From assembly GCF_002205645.1 (NCBI RefSeq), contig NZ_NIOF01000021.1, forward strand, positions 1 to 64,000: a DNA stretch of 64,000 nucleotides. The letters run 5' to 3'. The notes beneath the pieces are model-generated. The model saw nothing but the letters and a program-made list of their open reading frames with translations, was not told the DNA's origin and searched no databases. Shown in pieces: positions 24,201 to 32,620 of the stretch. The first letter of the stretch is position 1, and every line of letters begins with the position of its first letter. This DNA is from Roseateles aquatilis. GTDB taxonomy: Bacteria > Pseudomonadota > Gammaproteobacteria > Burkholderiales > Burkholderiaceae_C. The position numbers and the translations under genes were made by a program.

Positions 24201-25202
24201 GTGTCGCCAACCGCTCCTGCTTCCGCTCCGTCCGCTTCTGGGGAATCCAACGGGTCCCACGACTCCCCGCGCCGCAAGCTCCTGCTGCTGATGCCGATGG
24301 CCGAGCAGCACCAGGCGCAGCTCCGCCAGCGGTATGACGTGATCCACGCGCCGACCGCCGAATCCCGCGCGAAGGCCGTCGCGGAGCAGGGCGCCGACAT
24401 CGAGATCGTCCTGACCATCGGCGCCGTCGGCCTGCGCGGCGAGGAGATCGCCGCGATGCCCCGCCTGGCCGCGGCCGCCGCGCTGGGCGCGGGTTACGAG
24501 GCCATCGACGTCGCCGCCGCGAAGGCCCGCGGCCTGACGCTGTGGAACGGCGCCGGCACCAACGACGCCTGCGTGGCCGACCATGCGATGGCGCTGCTGC
24601 TGGCCTCCGTGCGCGCGCTGCCGCAACAGGAAAAGGCGCTGCGCGCCGGCATCTGGCGCGACGACCTGCCGCTGCGGCCCAGCGTCAACGGGCGCCGGCT
24701 GGGCATCGTCGGCATGGGCACGATCGGGCTGCGCATCGCGCGGCGCGCGCTGGCCTTCGACATGGCGGTCGGTTATCACAACCGCCGCGAGCGCGACGAT
24801 GCGGCCGGCTGCCAATACTTCGGCTCGCTCATCGCGCTGGCGACCTGGGCGGACTTCCTCGTCGTCGCCGCGCCGGGCGGCCCCACGACCCGGCACATCG
24901 TCAACGCCGAGGTGCTGAGCGCCCTGGGCCCTCAAGGACACGTCGTCAACATCGCGCGCGGCAGCCTGGTCGACACGGAGGCCCTGGCGCGCGCGCTGGC
25001 TGCCGGCCAACTGGCCGGCGCGGCGCTGGACGTCTACGAGACCGAACCCAAGCCGCCCGAAGCGCTGCTCGGCTTCCCCAACGTCATCCTGACGCCGCAC
25101 ATCGCGGGCTGGTCGCCGGAGTCGGTGCAGGCGACGGTGGACCTGTTCCTGGCCAATGCCCGGCGCTGGGAAGCGGGCGAGCCCGTGCTGACGCCGCTAT
25201 AA
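24201..25202 (+). CDS. D-isomer-specific 2-hydroxyacid dehydrogenase
   Basis: NAD(P)-dependent dehydrogenase of 333 residues, similar to glyoxylate/hydroxypyruvate reductases. The Rossmann motif is GMGTIGLRIARRAL; the catalytic set appears as NIARGSLVD (Arg), DVYETEPKPP (Glu) and LTPHIAGWSPES (His). GTG start at 24201 with a Ser/Pro-rich extension of about 25 residues; no upstream alternative. It is 142 bp after phnX on the same strand and may be a separate unit. Convergent with the SOS micropeptide gene, whose terminator abuts its stop. Confidence 0.9.
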   Translation: MSPTAPASAPSASGESNGSHDSPRRKLLLLMPMAEQHQAQLRQRYDVIHAPTAESRAKAVAEQGADIEIVLTIGAVGLRGEEIAAMPRLAAAAALGAGYEAIDVAAAKARGLTLWNGAGTNDACVADHAMALLLASVRALPQQEKALRAGIWRDDLPLRPSVNGRRLGIVGMGTIGLRIARRALAFDMAVGYHNRRERDDAAGCQYFGSLIALATWADFLVVAAPGGPTTRHIVNAEVLSALGPQGHVVNIARGSLVDTEALARALAAGQLAGAALDVYETEPKPPEALLGFPNVILTPHIAGWSPESVQATVDLFLANARRWEAGEPVLTPL

Positions 25203-25250
25203 AAAAATCCGCCGCTTGAGCAGCACCCCGGGGGATGTTGCTCAAGACAA
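25201..25250 (-). terminator. Rho-independent terminator of the SOS micropeptide transcript
   Basis: Stem-loop at 25216-25245 (TTGAGC/GCTCAA arms with an inner CCCCGGGG). On the minus strand it is followed within about 10 nt by a run of seven T (25207-25201). It ends transcripts coming from the LexA-box promoter and abuts the hydroxyacid dehydrogenase stop. Confidence 0.7.
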
Positions 25251-25421
25251 GCGGACGAAGAGGTTTGAGAACTGAAAAAGTGGATCCCCGCGAGGAGCGA
25301 TCCCTGAGGCCTCGGCCGGCATGGCCGGTGTCGATCAGGTGTCGCTCCAAGAAGGGACCCGATGGCTCCGCGAACGGAACTCGGCAGGTGACCCGCGTGG
25401 GTAGGATCCAGAAGACCCGGA

Positions 25422-25532
25422 TCAGCCCAGCACGCCGGTCACCAGTCCCAGGCAGGACAGGAGGCCGATGCCGAGGACCCAGGCGTCGGCGTTGTTCAGC
25501 GAAGACCAGATCTGTTGCTTGAGCACTTGCAT
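25422..25532 (-). CDS. SOS-regulated 36-residue membrane micropeptide (new candidate)
   Basis: ATG at 25532 is preceded by AGGAG with about 6-nt spacing and runs to TGA at 25424-25422. The peptide starts MQVLKQQIWSSLNNADAW with a polar, amphipathic character and ends with a single hydrophobic span (WVLGIGLLSCLGLVTGVLG), as in a one-pass inner-membrane peptide. A consensus-quality LexA box lies 47-66 bp upstream inside a plausible promoter, and an intrinsic terminator follows about 170 bp downstream. Small SOS-induced membrane peptides such as SidA inhibit cell division in other bacteria; a similar role is an inference. No homologue is recognised. Confidence 0.7.
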   Translation of the reverse strand: MQVLKQQIWSSLNNADAWVLGIGLLSCLGLVTGVLG

Positions 25533-25578
25533 CACCATCTCCTGCCGCCGCCGTGATTGGCTGCGATGGATGGAAATG

Positions 25579-25598
25579 TACTGTATGTTCGTACAGTA
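25579..25598 (-). promoter_or_regulatory. LexA (SOS) box
   Basis: TACTGTATGTTCGTACAGTA, with perfect CTGT-N8-ACAG and TA flanks on both sides. Read leftward, TTGAAT (-35) and TACATT (-10) stand 17 bp apart and the box sits between and over them, the classical repression geometry. The start codon of the micropeptide gene is 47 bp downstream. No credible gene faces the other way, and fur ends 106 bp away on the same strand. Confidence 0.85.
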
Positions 25599-25703
25599 TT
25601 CAACAGGGAAGCGCCGGATTGCGCGCGACTGCTGTCCGGGGCCGCGGCGGCGCCTTCGTCGCGCCGCGTCACCGCCCGCTCAACGGCGCCCTCGACGGCG
25701 TCC

Positions 25704-26150
25704 TCAACGACTCCGCTTGGCCCGGCACGCCGGGTTGGAGCACAGGCCGTACAGCGCCAGGGCGTGTTCGACCAGCTCGTAGCCCCGCTCCTCGGCGATC
25801 TCGCGCTGGCGCTGCTCGATGCCGGCGTCGAAGAACTCTTCCACGCGGCCGCAGTGCAGGCAGACCATGTGGTCATGGTGCTGGCCGGCGTTCAGCTCGA
25901 AGACCGCCTTGCCGGACTCGAAGTGCTGGCGCGTCAGCAGGCCCGCCTCGACGAACTGCATCAGCACGCGGTACACGGTCGCCAGGCCGATGTCGGCGTC
26001 TTCCTGCAGCAGCAGGCGATAGACGTCCTCGGCGCTGAGGTGGCGCTCCTTGGACTGCTCGAAGATCTGCAGCACGCGGATGCGCGGCAGCGTGGCCTTC
26101 AGGCCGCTGGATTGGAGGCTTTCGATCTGGTGCTTGGGGGAATCGGGCAT
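25704..26150 (-). CDS. fur: ferric uptake regulator, Fur family
   Basis: Iron-sensing repressor of 148 residues. The DNA-binding half has GLKATLPRIRVLQIFE and DIGLATVYRVLMQFVEAGL. The metal-binding half has HHDHMVCLHCGRVEEF, with the first CxxC, and LYGLCSNPACR, with the second cysteine pair. Start ATG at 26150 gives standard length; longer frames add only Pro/Arg-rich sequence. It is the last gene of the leftward siderophore operon, 58 bp after the PepSY gene. In many Burkholderiales the main fur gene has other neighbours, so this could be a second copy (from memory). Confidence 0.92.
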   Translation of the reverse strand: MPDSPKHQIESLQSSGLKATLPRIRVLQIFEQSKERHLSAEDVYRLLLQEDADIGLATVYRVLMQFVEAGLLTRQHFESGKAVFELNAGQHHDHMVCLHCGRVEEFFDAGIEQRQREIAEERGYELVEHALALYGLCSNPACRAKRSR

Positions 26151-26208
26151 GGTCTGGTCCGGCGGCGGGGCTCGCGGCCCGCGGTTCGTGGAGGGGGCGG
26201 GCTGGCGA

Positions 26209-27405
26209 TCAGGCGGCCGCGGCTTCGGGGTCCTTGGTCTCGTCCCGGGCGTCCGTGTCGGCATCGGCGGCGCGGACACCCGGTCGGGTGCCCTTGCGCG
26301 CGCCTTGCGGCTTGCGGATCCACAGGTACAGGCCGCTGCCGAGCACCACGATCGTCGCGATGTCCAGCAGCGCCCAGAGGATCTTCATTGGCATGCCGCC
26401 GTAGTCGCCGAAGTGCAGCGGCTGCGACACCAGCAAGCCCGTCAGGTACCAGGGCAGCTCGGGCGCCGCCGTCAGTTGGGCGGTCCTGGCGTCGATCAGC
26501 AACGGTTGCAGCAGCCTGGACGTCAGCGGCGTCGCACCCTTCAGGAAGAAGGTGTTGTGGTGCGGGCTGGAGAACGACGTGCCCGGGAAGGCGATGAACG
26601 AGACCTTGCGGTTGGCGCCGTGATGCATGGCGGTGTCCATCGCGGCCTGCAACGGGCCGCGCTCGGCGGCGATCAGCAGGGGCTGGTCCTTGTAGGGCGC
26701 CAGCAGCGCGGAGACCTTGTCGTATTGCCAGTACTGCACCAGCAGCTCGGCCCAGGTGTTGATCATCCCGGTCGCGCCCACGACGAAGCACCACACCAGC
26801 GTCACGATGCCGATCAGGTTGTGCAGGTCCAGCCATTTCACGCGCGTCGAGCGGTCCTTGCGCACTTCGCCGAAGTCCAGCTTGCGCATGAACGGCGCGT
26901 ACAGCATCACGCCGCTGACCAGCGCGATCAGCAGCAGCAGGCCCATCAGCCCGAGGAACAGCTTGCCCGGCAGGCCCGCGAACATGTCCACATGCAGGCG
27001 CAGCATCAGGTCCATGAAGCCCTCGCCGACGCGGTACTCCCGCACCACCTGGCCGGTGCGCGCGTCGACGGCGACGGACTTGAAGTTATCCGTCGGCGCC
27101 GGGGTCGGGGCGAGCGTGAACCACCACAGGCGGGGATCGACCTCGTTCTCGCCGGCGAACTGGATCACCATGTCCGGATGCTGCGCGTTGGCGGCCCGGG
27201 CCATGACGTCCAGGCTGACGCGCTGCCCGTCCATCGCGGCCGGCAGCATCGGCGCCTCGACCTCGTCGCCCAGCAGGTGGCCGATCTCGTGATGAAAGAT
27301 CAGCGGCAGGCCGGTCAGGCACAGCAGCAGCATGAACAGCGTGCAGATCAGGCTGGTCCATTTGTGGAGCCAGGTCCAGATCCGGATGGCGCGCGAGCTG
27401 AGCAT
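26209..27405 (-). CDS. PepSY-domain membrane protein, probable siderophore-iron reductase
   Basis: Inner-membrane protein of 398 residues with four main hydrophobic segments (about 12-36, 153-178, 200-222 and 345-365), PepSY-associated TM helices. Conserved histidines fit haem or metal binding (TWLHKWTSL, HHEIGH, LHVDMFAGLPGK, LDLHNLIGI). In siderophore operons such proteins are thought to reduce ferric-siderophore in the periplasm. It lies between the TonB receptor and fur. The C-terminal tail is acidic and Ala-rich. Confidence 0.87.
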   Translation of the reverse strand: MLSSRAIRIWTWLHKWTSLICTLFMLLLCLTGLPLIFHHEIGHLLGDEVEAPMLPAAMDGQRVSLDVMARAANAQHPDMVIQFAGENEVDPRLWWFTLAPTPAPTDNFKSVAVDARTGQVVREYRVGEGFMDLMLRLHVDMFAGLPGKLFLGLMGLLLLIALVSGVMLYAPFMRKLDFGEVRKDRSTRVKWLDLHNLIGIVTLVWCFVVGATGMINTWAELLVQYWQYDKVSALLAPYKDQPLLIAAERGPLQAAMDTAMHHGANRKVSFIAFPGTSFSSPHHNTFFLKGATPLTSRLLQPLLIDARTAQLTAAPELPWYLTGLLVSQPLHFGDYGGMPMKILWALLDIATIVVLGSGLYLWIRKPQGARKGTRPGVRAADADTDARDETKDPEAAAA

Positions 27406-27448
27406 GGGATCGTCCTCGTGGCGGTTGGCGTCGGCGGTCCGTCGGCGA

Positions 27449-29665
27449 TCAGAAGTCGGCGCTGACGCTCAGGTTGAACGAGCGCGGCATGCCCACGACC
27501 AGGTAACTCTGGTCCGGCGATCCTCCGGCCGAGGCCCAGTACTTGCGGTTGGTCAGGTTGTCCACGCGGGCCCGCAGCGTCAGCAGCGTGCCCTGCACCT
27601 CGACCAGGTAGCGGGCGCCGGCGTCCAGGCGGACCCAGGCGGGCACGCTCAGCGTGTTGGCGCTGTCTGCGAAGACCTTGCCCGTGTGCACGACGCGCGC
27701 GTCCAGCGCCAGGCCGGACACGCCCGCCACTTCCCACTCCAGGCCCACGTTGCCCTGCGCGCGCGGGATGCCCAGCGTGCGCTTGCCTTCGGTGGCGGCT
27801 ACGCCGGTGTCGTGCTGCTTGGCGTCCAGGAAGGTCAGGCCGCCAAGCAGTTTCAATCCGCGCGCGGCTTCGCCGAAGGCGGTCAGCTCGACGCCGCGAT
27901 GGCGGTCCTCGCCTTGCGCCTGTGCTTGCGACTGCAGCGCGCGCGGCTTGTCCGTGCTGAAGAACGCGGCGCCGAGACCCAGCCGGCCGCCGTCGTACTT
28001 GACGCCGACTTCCTTCTGCCTGGAGGCGTAGGGCGCCAGGTCGCGCGCCGGGAAGCCGTCCTGGGCCGGCAGGCTGTCGCCCTTGTTCAGGCCTTCGATG
28101 TAGTTGGCGTAGACCGACACTTGCTTCGTCGCCTTGAACACGGTGCCGACCACGGGGCTGGTCTTGCCCTGGTCATAGGTGGTGACGGTGCCGCCGGGCG
28201 AGCTGCCGAAGGTCCATTGCACCTTGGGCGCGACGTTGTCCTGCTTGAGCGTCTGGTGCCGCAGGCCCAGCGTCAGCAAGAACTGGTCGTCCAGGAAGGA
28301 CAGCGTGTCGCCGATCGCCACGCTGCGGGTGCGCACCCGGGTGTTGAGCGCCGGGGCGTCGAAGCTGTTGCCGATGTAGACGTTGGGCGAGAACGCCGGC
28401 AGCGCCGACACCGTCGGCGTGTACAGGTTGGTCGCCTGCAGGTTGCCGAAGTCCATCGCGTAGCCGTTCTTGGTGTCCAGCGCGAACACCGCCGCCGAGA
28501 CCACCCATTCATGCCCGACGGCGCCGGTCCGGAGCTTGCCGCGCAAGCCGAGCTCGCCGGTGTCGACGCTGTCCTTGCGGGCGTTGTCGAAGCGGTAGAA
28601 GGTGCCGGCGCCGGTCGACGCGTTGGTCACCGTCATGTTGGCGAGGCGGTTCTCCTCGTGCGTGCGGCGCATGCCGTAGGCGGCCCAGGCGGTGACGGCG
28701 TCGCCGAGGTCCCATTCGCCGCGGACGGTGCCGAAGACGTCGCGCTCGTTGGAGTAGGTCCAGGGCTGGGCGAAGTTGGCCTGGGTGTCGGGCAGCGCCG
28801 GCATGGCGGTCAGGCCGGCCACGGTGACGCTGGGGCGGGTGCGCTGGAGGCGGTTGTCCTGCCAGCCGATGTCGCCGGACAGACGGACGTCGCGGTTGCG
28901 CCAGTCCAGGCCGAGCGCGGCGACGCCGGTCCTGGCCTTCTCGTCGTCGACCGAGGTGCCGCCGTCGCGGTAGGCGGCGTTGAAGCGCACGCCGGTGGCC
29001 TTGTCCGGACCGAAGCGACGCGCCACGTCCAGCGCGGCGCCGCCCGCCGAGCCGCTGCCGGCATTGAGCGTGACGCGGGTCAGCGCCTCGACCGGGGCGC
29101 GCTTGGGCAACAGGTTGATGTTGCCGCCCAGGCCGCTGCCGTTGGGGCTGGCGCCCATCAGGAAGGCGGACGCGCCGCGCAGCATTTCGACGCGCTCGAA
29201 CAGCTCCGACGCGATGTACTGGCGCGGCAGCAGCGCGTAGAGGCCGTTGTAGGCCACGTCGTCCGAATTCAGGATGAAGCCGCGGATGAAGTAGGTCTCC
29301 TGGAAGTTGCCGAAGCCGCGGGCCACGCGCACGCCCGGGTCGTTCTGCAGCACCTCGGCGACGCTCCTGGCCTGGCGGTCCTGGATCAGGTCGTTGGTGT
29401 AGGCGGTGATGCTGAAGGGCGTGTCGAGGTTGTCCTTCGTGCCCAGGATGCCGGCGCGGCCGCCGCGCGCGACCTGGCCGCCGGCGTAGGCGGGCGACAG
29501 GCCCTTGGCATCCGCCGTCGCGCTGACGGTGACCACCGGCAGCGTGCCGACGTCCGGGCTGTTGTTGCCCTTGGCGGGCGCGTCGGCCTGCTGGGCGGCG
29601 GCGGACAGGCTCAGCAGGCCCAGGGCGATGGAGAGCGCCAGCGGGCGCGGAACGGGGTAATGCAT
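27449..29665 (-). CDS. TonB-dependent siderophore receptor
   Basis: Outer-membrane transporter of 738 residues. A signal peptide (about 1-25, ending LSAAAQ) is followed by a plug domain (about 65-185: TPFSITAYTNDLIQDRQARSV, RGFILNSDDVAYNGLY, LMGASPNGSGLGGNINLLPKR) and a 22-strand barrel ending in SADF, with the C-terminal Phe required for assembly. The ferrisiderophore-receptor subtype (FhuE/FpvA-like) is suggested by the plug motifs; no signalling extension is present. It is transcribed after a 60-residue membrane protein and before the PepSY gene; a Fur box precedes the operon. Confidence 0.94.
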   Translation of the reverse strand: MHYPVPRPLALSIALGLLSLSAAAQQADAPAKGNNSPDVGTLPVVTVSATADAKGLSPAYAGGQVARGGRAGILGTKDNLDTPFSITAYTNDLIQDRQARSVAEVLQNDPGVRVARGFGNFQETYFIRGFILNSDDVAYNGLYALLPRQYIASELFERVEMLRGASAFLMGASPNGSGLGGNINLLPKRAPVEALTRVTLNAGSGSAGGAALDVARRFGPDKATGVRFNAAYRDGGTSVDDEKARTGVAALGLDWRNRDVRLSGDIGWQDNRLQRTRPSVTVAGLTAMPALPDTQANFAQPWTYSNERDVFGTVRGEWDLGDAVTAWAAYGMRRTHEENRLANMTVTNASTGAGTFYRFDNARKDSVDTGELGLRGKLRTGAVGHEWVVSAAVFALDTKNGYAMDFGNLQATNLYTPTVSALPAFSPNVYIGNSFDAPALNTRVRTRSVAIGDTLSFLDDQFLLTLGLRHQTLKQDNVAPKVQWTFGSSPGGTVTTYDQGKTSPVVGTVFKATKQVSVYANYIEGLNKGDSLPAQDGFPARDLAPYASRQKEVGVKYDGGRLGLGAAFFSTDKPRALQSQAQAQGEDRHRGVELTAFGEAARGLKLLGGLTFLDAKQHDTGVAATEGKRTLGIPRAQGNVGLEWEVAGVSGLALDARVVHTGKVFADSANTLSVPAWVRLDAGARYLVEVQGTLLTLRARVDNLTNRKYWASAGGSPDQSYLVVGMPRSFNLSVSADF

Positions 29666-29767
29666 GGCGGGGACCTTGGGAGTTCTTCCTGGGGAGAAGG
29701 AAACGGAAGCGGGGAGCGCAGGGACAAGGCGGAAAAACGGACGTCGTCGAGCGGAACCGGCGGCGCG

Positions 29768-29950
29768 TCAGCGCGCGCGACGCGGACGCCAGCTGTGCCA
29801 CGCGATCAGCAGTACCGGCACGCCCAGCGCGACCCACGACCAGACATCGCCCCAGTCGTCGGACACCAGCGCGGACAGCAGGCCGGAGGCGCTCAGCACC
29901 CCCAGCGCGAGGGGCCAGGTCCACAGGCGGCGAGATTCGTGAGACAGCAT
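29768..29950 (-). CDS. small membrane protein at the head of the siderophore operon
   Basis: Protein of 60 residues with two hydrophobic segments (about 11-27 WPLALGVLSASGLLSAL and 36-51 WVALGVPVLLIAW) separated by SDDWGDVWS, ending in basic RPRRAR. Not assigned to a known function; small proteins of this look often precede siderophore receptor genes. Start ATG at 29950 lies about 23 bp from the Fur box. The gap of about 100 bp to the receptor gene suggests one transcript. Confidence 0.65.
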   Translation of the reverse strand: MLSHESRRLWTWPLALGVLSASGLLSALVSDDWGDVWSWVALGVPVLLIAWHSWRPRRAR

Positions 29951-29972
29951 CGGCGGTGTCGCGGGTCTAAAT

Positions 29973-29991
29973 AACAATGATTCGCATTTTA
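29973..29991 (-). promoter_or_regulatory. Fur box
   Basis: Read leftward TAAAATGCGAATCATTGTT matches the 19-bp Fur consensus at about 13 positions, with an intact AATCATT core. It sits in an AT-rich island upstream of the siderophore operon and 23 bp from its first start codon, where bound Fur would block transcription. Confidence 0.7.
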
Positions 29992-30189
29992 TGATCAAGC
30001 GCCGCTCCGGGTTGGTAGCGCAACCGTAAACGAGGGGTTTGGGGCCGGACGGTCGGATCCACGCAACGGTCGCGCCGTGGCGGGACGCGCGGCGGTCCGT
30101 GGCGATGCGAGGTCAGGCGACGCGCGGGCGAGCGCTTGCCGGTGAGCCAGCGCTCACGGCGTGGGTCGCGTTCCGGCGCGAGGAAGGGA

Positions 30190-31917
30190 TCAGGCGACGG
30201 CGCCCGCGGGCGCGTTCCGGGCGCTTTGTGCGAGGTGTTCGACGCGCGCCGCATCCTGGCGGGCCAGGTACTGGTGGATGCTGGCCACCACTTGCGCGCC
30301 TTCGCCGATCGCGCCGCCGACGCGCTTGACCGAGCCCGAACGCACGTCGCCGACCGCGAACACGCCCGGGATGCTGGATTCGAGCGGTTCCGGCTTGTGC
30401 TCCGCCAACGGGCAGGCGCAGGCGCGCCCGGTGATGATGAAACCGGCCGGGTCCAGCTCCAGTCCGCACTCGGCGATCACGCCGGTTTCCGGCTCGGCGC
30501 CGATGAACATGAACAGGTGCTGCACCGCCAGCCGGCGCTCCTGCCCGTTGCGGCGGTCGCGCCAGCAAACGGCCTCCAGCGCGCCGCCGCCCTCCAGCCG
30601 GCAGAGCTCTTGATGCGGCAGCAACTCGATGTTGGCGGTGCTTTGGATGCGGTCGATCAGGTAACGCGACATCGTCGCCGCCAGCCCCGGGCCGCGGATC
30701 AGCATGATCACCTTGGCCGCGTGGTTGGCGAGATAGACCGCCGCCTGCCCGGCCGAATTGCCGCCGCCCACCAGCACCACCGTCTGGCGGCTGCAGATGC
30801 GGGCCTCGATCGGGGAAGCCCAGTACCAGATGCCGCGACCCTCGAAGCGCGGCAGTTCCTCGATCTCCGGGCGCCGATAGCGCGCGCCGGTGGCGATCAC
30901 CGCGGTGCGCGCGCGCACGCTGCGCCCGTCTTCCAGGGACAGGCGCAGCTCGTCCTGCTCGCCCTGACGCTCGCAGCTCATGCGGGTGACCTTGGCGGGA
31001 ATGAGCATGTCCGCGCCGAACTTCTGGGCCTGGACGAAGGCCCGTCCCGCCAGCGCCTGGCCGGAAATGCCGGTCGGGAAGCCGAGGTAGTTCTCGATGC
31101 GCGAACTCGCGCCCGCCTGGCCGCCGTAGGCGCGGCAGTCCAGCACCAGCACCGACAGTCCCTCGGACGCGGCGTACACGGCCGCCGAGAGCCCCGCCGG
31201 CCCGGCGCCAACGATGGCGACGTCGTAGAGCTCGTGGCGCTCCCTGGAGTCGACGATGCCCATGCAGCGGGCGACTTCCTCGTCGCTGGGGTCGACCAGC
31301 ACTTCGCCGCCCGGGCAGACGACGAGCAGCTCCACGCCCTCGGTCATGTACTGGGCGGCGATGGTGCGGGCGTCGTCGTTCTGGTCCGGCTCCAGCAACT
31401 GGTGCGGGAAGCCGTTGCGGCCCAGGAAGCTGCGCAGCCGCATCACCGCGCCGGACTTGCCGTGGCCGATCAGGGTCGCGCCGCTGGCGCCCGCTTCGAT
31501 CAGGCCGACGCGGCGCAGGATGAAGGCGCGGGTCAGACGCTCGCCCAGGTCGGCCTCGGCGATCAGCAGCGCGCGCAGCTGCGGCGGCGTGACCTCGACG
31601 GCCTCGACCTCGCTCTCGGCCAGGCCGTCCACCAGCGAGGGCCGGCCGCTGAGCTGGCCGACCTCGCCCATGAAGCCGCCGGGGCCGTGGCGGTGGATCG
31701 GCGACACGTGGCCGAGGCTGTCGCGCTGCGTGATCGAGACCTCGCCGCTGAGGATCAGCATCATGCCGATGCCGGACTCGCCGGTGCGCACGACCCATTC
31801 GCCCTGGGAGAAGCGCCGGAAACGGCCGAAGCGGGCCACCCGCGCGATGTCGGCGACGCCGAGCGTGGGGAACATCTGGGCGCCGCGCGTGTCGGCGATG
31901 TTGGACTGCTGGACCAT
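30190..31917 (-). CDS. FAD-dependent oxidoreductase with N-terminal cyclic-nucleotide-binding domain
   Basis: Protein of 575 residues. The N-terminal cNMP-binding fold (about 15-135) includes GEWVVRTGESG and GPGGFMGEVGQLSGRPS. A middle thioredoxin/glutaredoxin-like segment (about 141-225) follows. The C-terminal half is thioredoxin-reductase-like with FAD motif GAGPAG (237-242), NAD(P) motif GGGNSAGQAAVYLA and FAVGDVRSGSVKRVGGAIGEG. The CxxC of true thioredoxin reductases is replaced by YWASP, so disulfide reduction by the usual route is unlikely. It may couple cyclic-nucleotide sensing to redox chemistry. Monocistronic in this window. Confidence 0.88.
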   Translation of the reverse strand: MVQQSNIADTRGAQMFPTLGVADIARVARFGRFRRFSQGEWVVRTGESGIGMMLILSGEVSITQRDSLGHVSPIHRHGPGGFMGEVGQLSGRPSLVDGLAESEVEAVEVTPPQLRALLIAEADLGERLTRAFILRRVGLIEAGASGATLIGHGKSGAVMRLRSFLGRNGFPHQLLEPDQNDDARTIAAQYMTEGVELLVVCPGGEVLVDPSDEEVARCMGIVDSRERHELYDVAIVGAGPAGLSAAVYAASEGLSVLVLDCRAYGGQAGASSRIENYLGFPTGISGQALAGRAFVQAQKFGADMLIPAKVTRMSCERQGEQDELRLSLEDGRSVRARTAVIATGARYRRPEIEELPRFEGRGIWYWASPIEARICSRQTVVLVGGGNSAGQAAVYLANHAAKVIMLIRGPGLAATMSRYLIDRIQSTANIELLPHQELCRLEGGGALEAVCWRDRRNGQERRLAVQHLFMFIGAEPETGVIAECGLELDPAGFIITGRACACPLAEHKPEPLESSIPGVFAVGDVRSGSVKRVGGAIGEGAQVVASIHQYLARQDAARVEHLAQSARNAPAGAVA

Positions 31918-32100
31918 CGGACCCTCCTGACGCGGACCCTAACCGACCCGCGTGTCAGCGGCAAGCTCCGGAAGAGAGAGACGAGAGAGAGCACAGGCAC
32001 GCCACGCCATGCCATCGCGGGATGCCGCGGCGCGCGGAGTCTGGCACCATCGCGACCGCTCCCTTCACTCCGCGATCCCGCCGCCGGATCCCCCCATCGC

Positions 32101-32592
32101 ATGGACCTGCCTTCCCACCAGCTGACGATGACGGTGCTGATGACGCCCGACATGGCCAATTTCTCCGGCAACGTGCATGGCGGCACCGTCCTGAAACTGC
32201 TCGACCAGGTCGCCTACGCCTGTGCCAGTCGGTACGCCGGGCGCTACACGGTGACGCTGTCGGTCGACCAGGTGATGTTCCGCCAGCCCATCCACGTCGG
32301 CGAGCTGGTCAGCTTCCTGGCCTCGGTGAACCACACCGGCACGTCGTCGATGGAGATCGGCATCAAGGTCGTCACCGAGAACATCCGCGACCAGGTGGTG
32401 CGGCATGCCAACAGCTGCTTCTTCACGATGGTGGCGGTGGGCGAGGACGGCCGGCCCGTGCCGGTGCCGCCGCTGACGCCGGCCACGCCGGACGAAAAAC
32501 GCCGCTTCGAGGCGGCGATCGAGCGCAAGAAGCTGCGCCAGGAACTGCAGAAGCGCCACGACGAGCTGCGCAGCTCGACGCTGCCGGGCTGA
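32101..32592 (+). CDS. acyl-CoA thioesterase, hotdog fold
   Basis: Hydrolyses acyl-CoA to fatty acid and CoA. The protein has 163 residues with one hotdog domain: the catalytic-helix motif NVHGGTVLKLLDQVAYACASRY carries the likely acidic residue in LLDQ. The VTLSVDQVMFRQPIHVGELV and NHTGTSSMEIGIKV strands are typical of the YciA/BACH family. The C-terminal 30 residues form a charged helix (KRRFEAAIERKKLRQELQ). ATG at 32101. Confidence 0.9.
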   Translation: MDLPSHQLTMTVLMTPDMANFSGNVHGGTVLKLLDQVAYACASRYAGRYTVTLSVDQVMFRQPIHVGELVSFLASVNHTGTSSMEIGIKVVTENIRDQVVRHANSCFFTMVAVGEDGRPVPVPPLTPATPDEKRRFEAAIERKKLRQELQKRHDELRSSTLPG

Positions 32593-32620
32593 GCGGCGCG
32601 GTCCCGCGCTTGCGCGGGGC

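Noticed and set aside
25235-25522. A 95-codon plus-strand frame in the gap after the hydroxyacid dehydrogenase
   Set aside because: It runs against the SOS transcription unit, has no ribosome-binding site and a composition typical of chance GC-rich frames.
30190-31917. Calling this gene trxB
   Set aside because: It lacks the CxxC centre and has an added cNMP-binding domain; the real trxB start is at 389.
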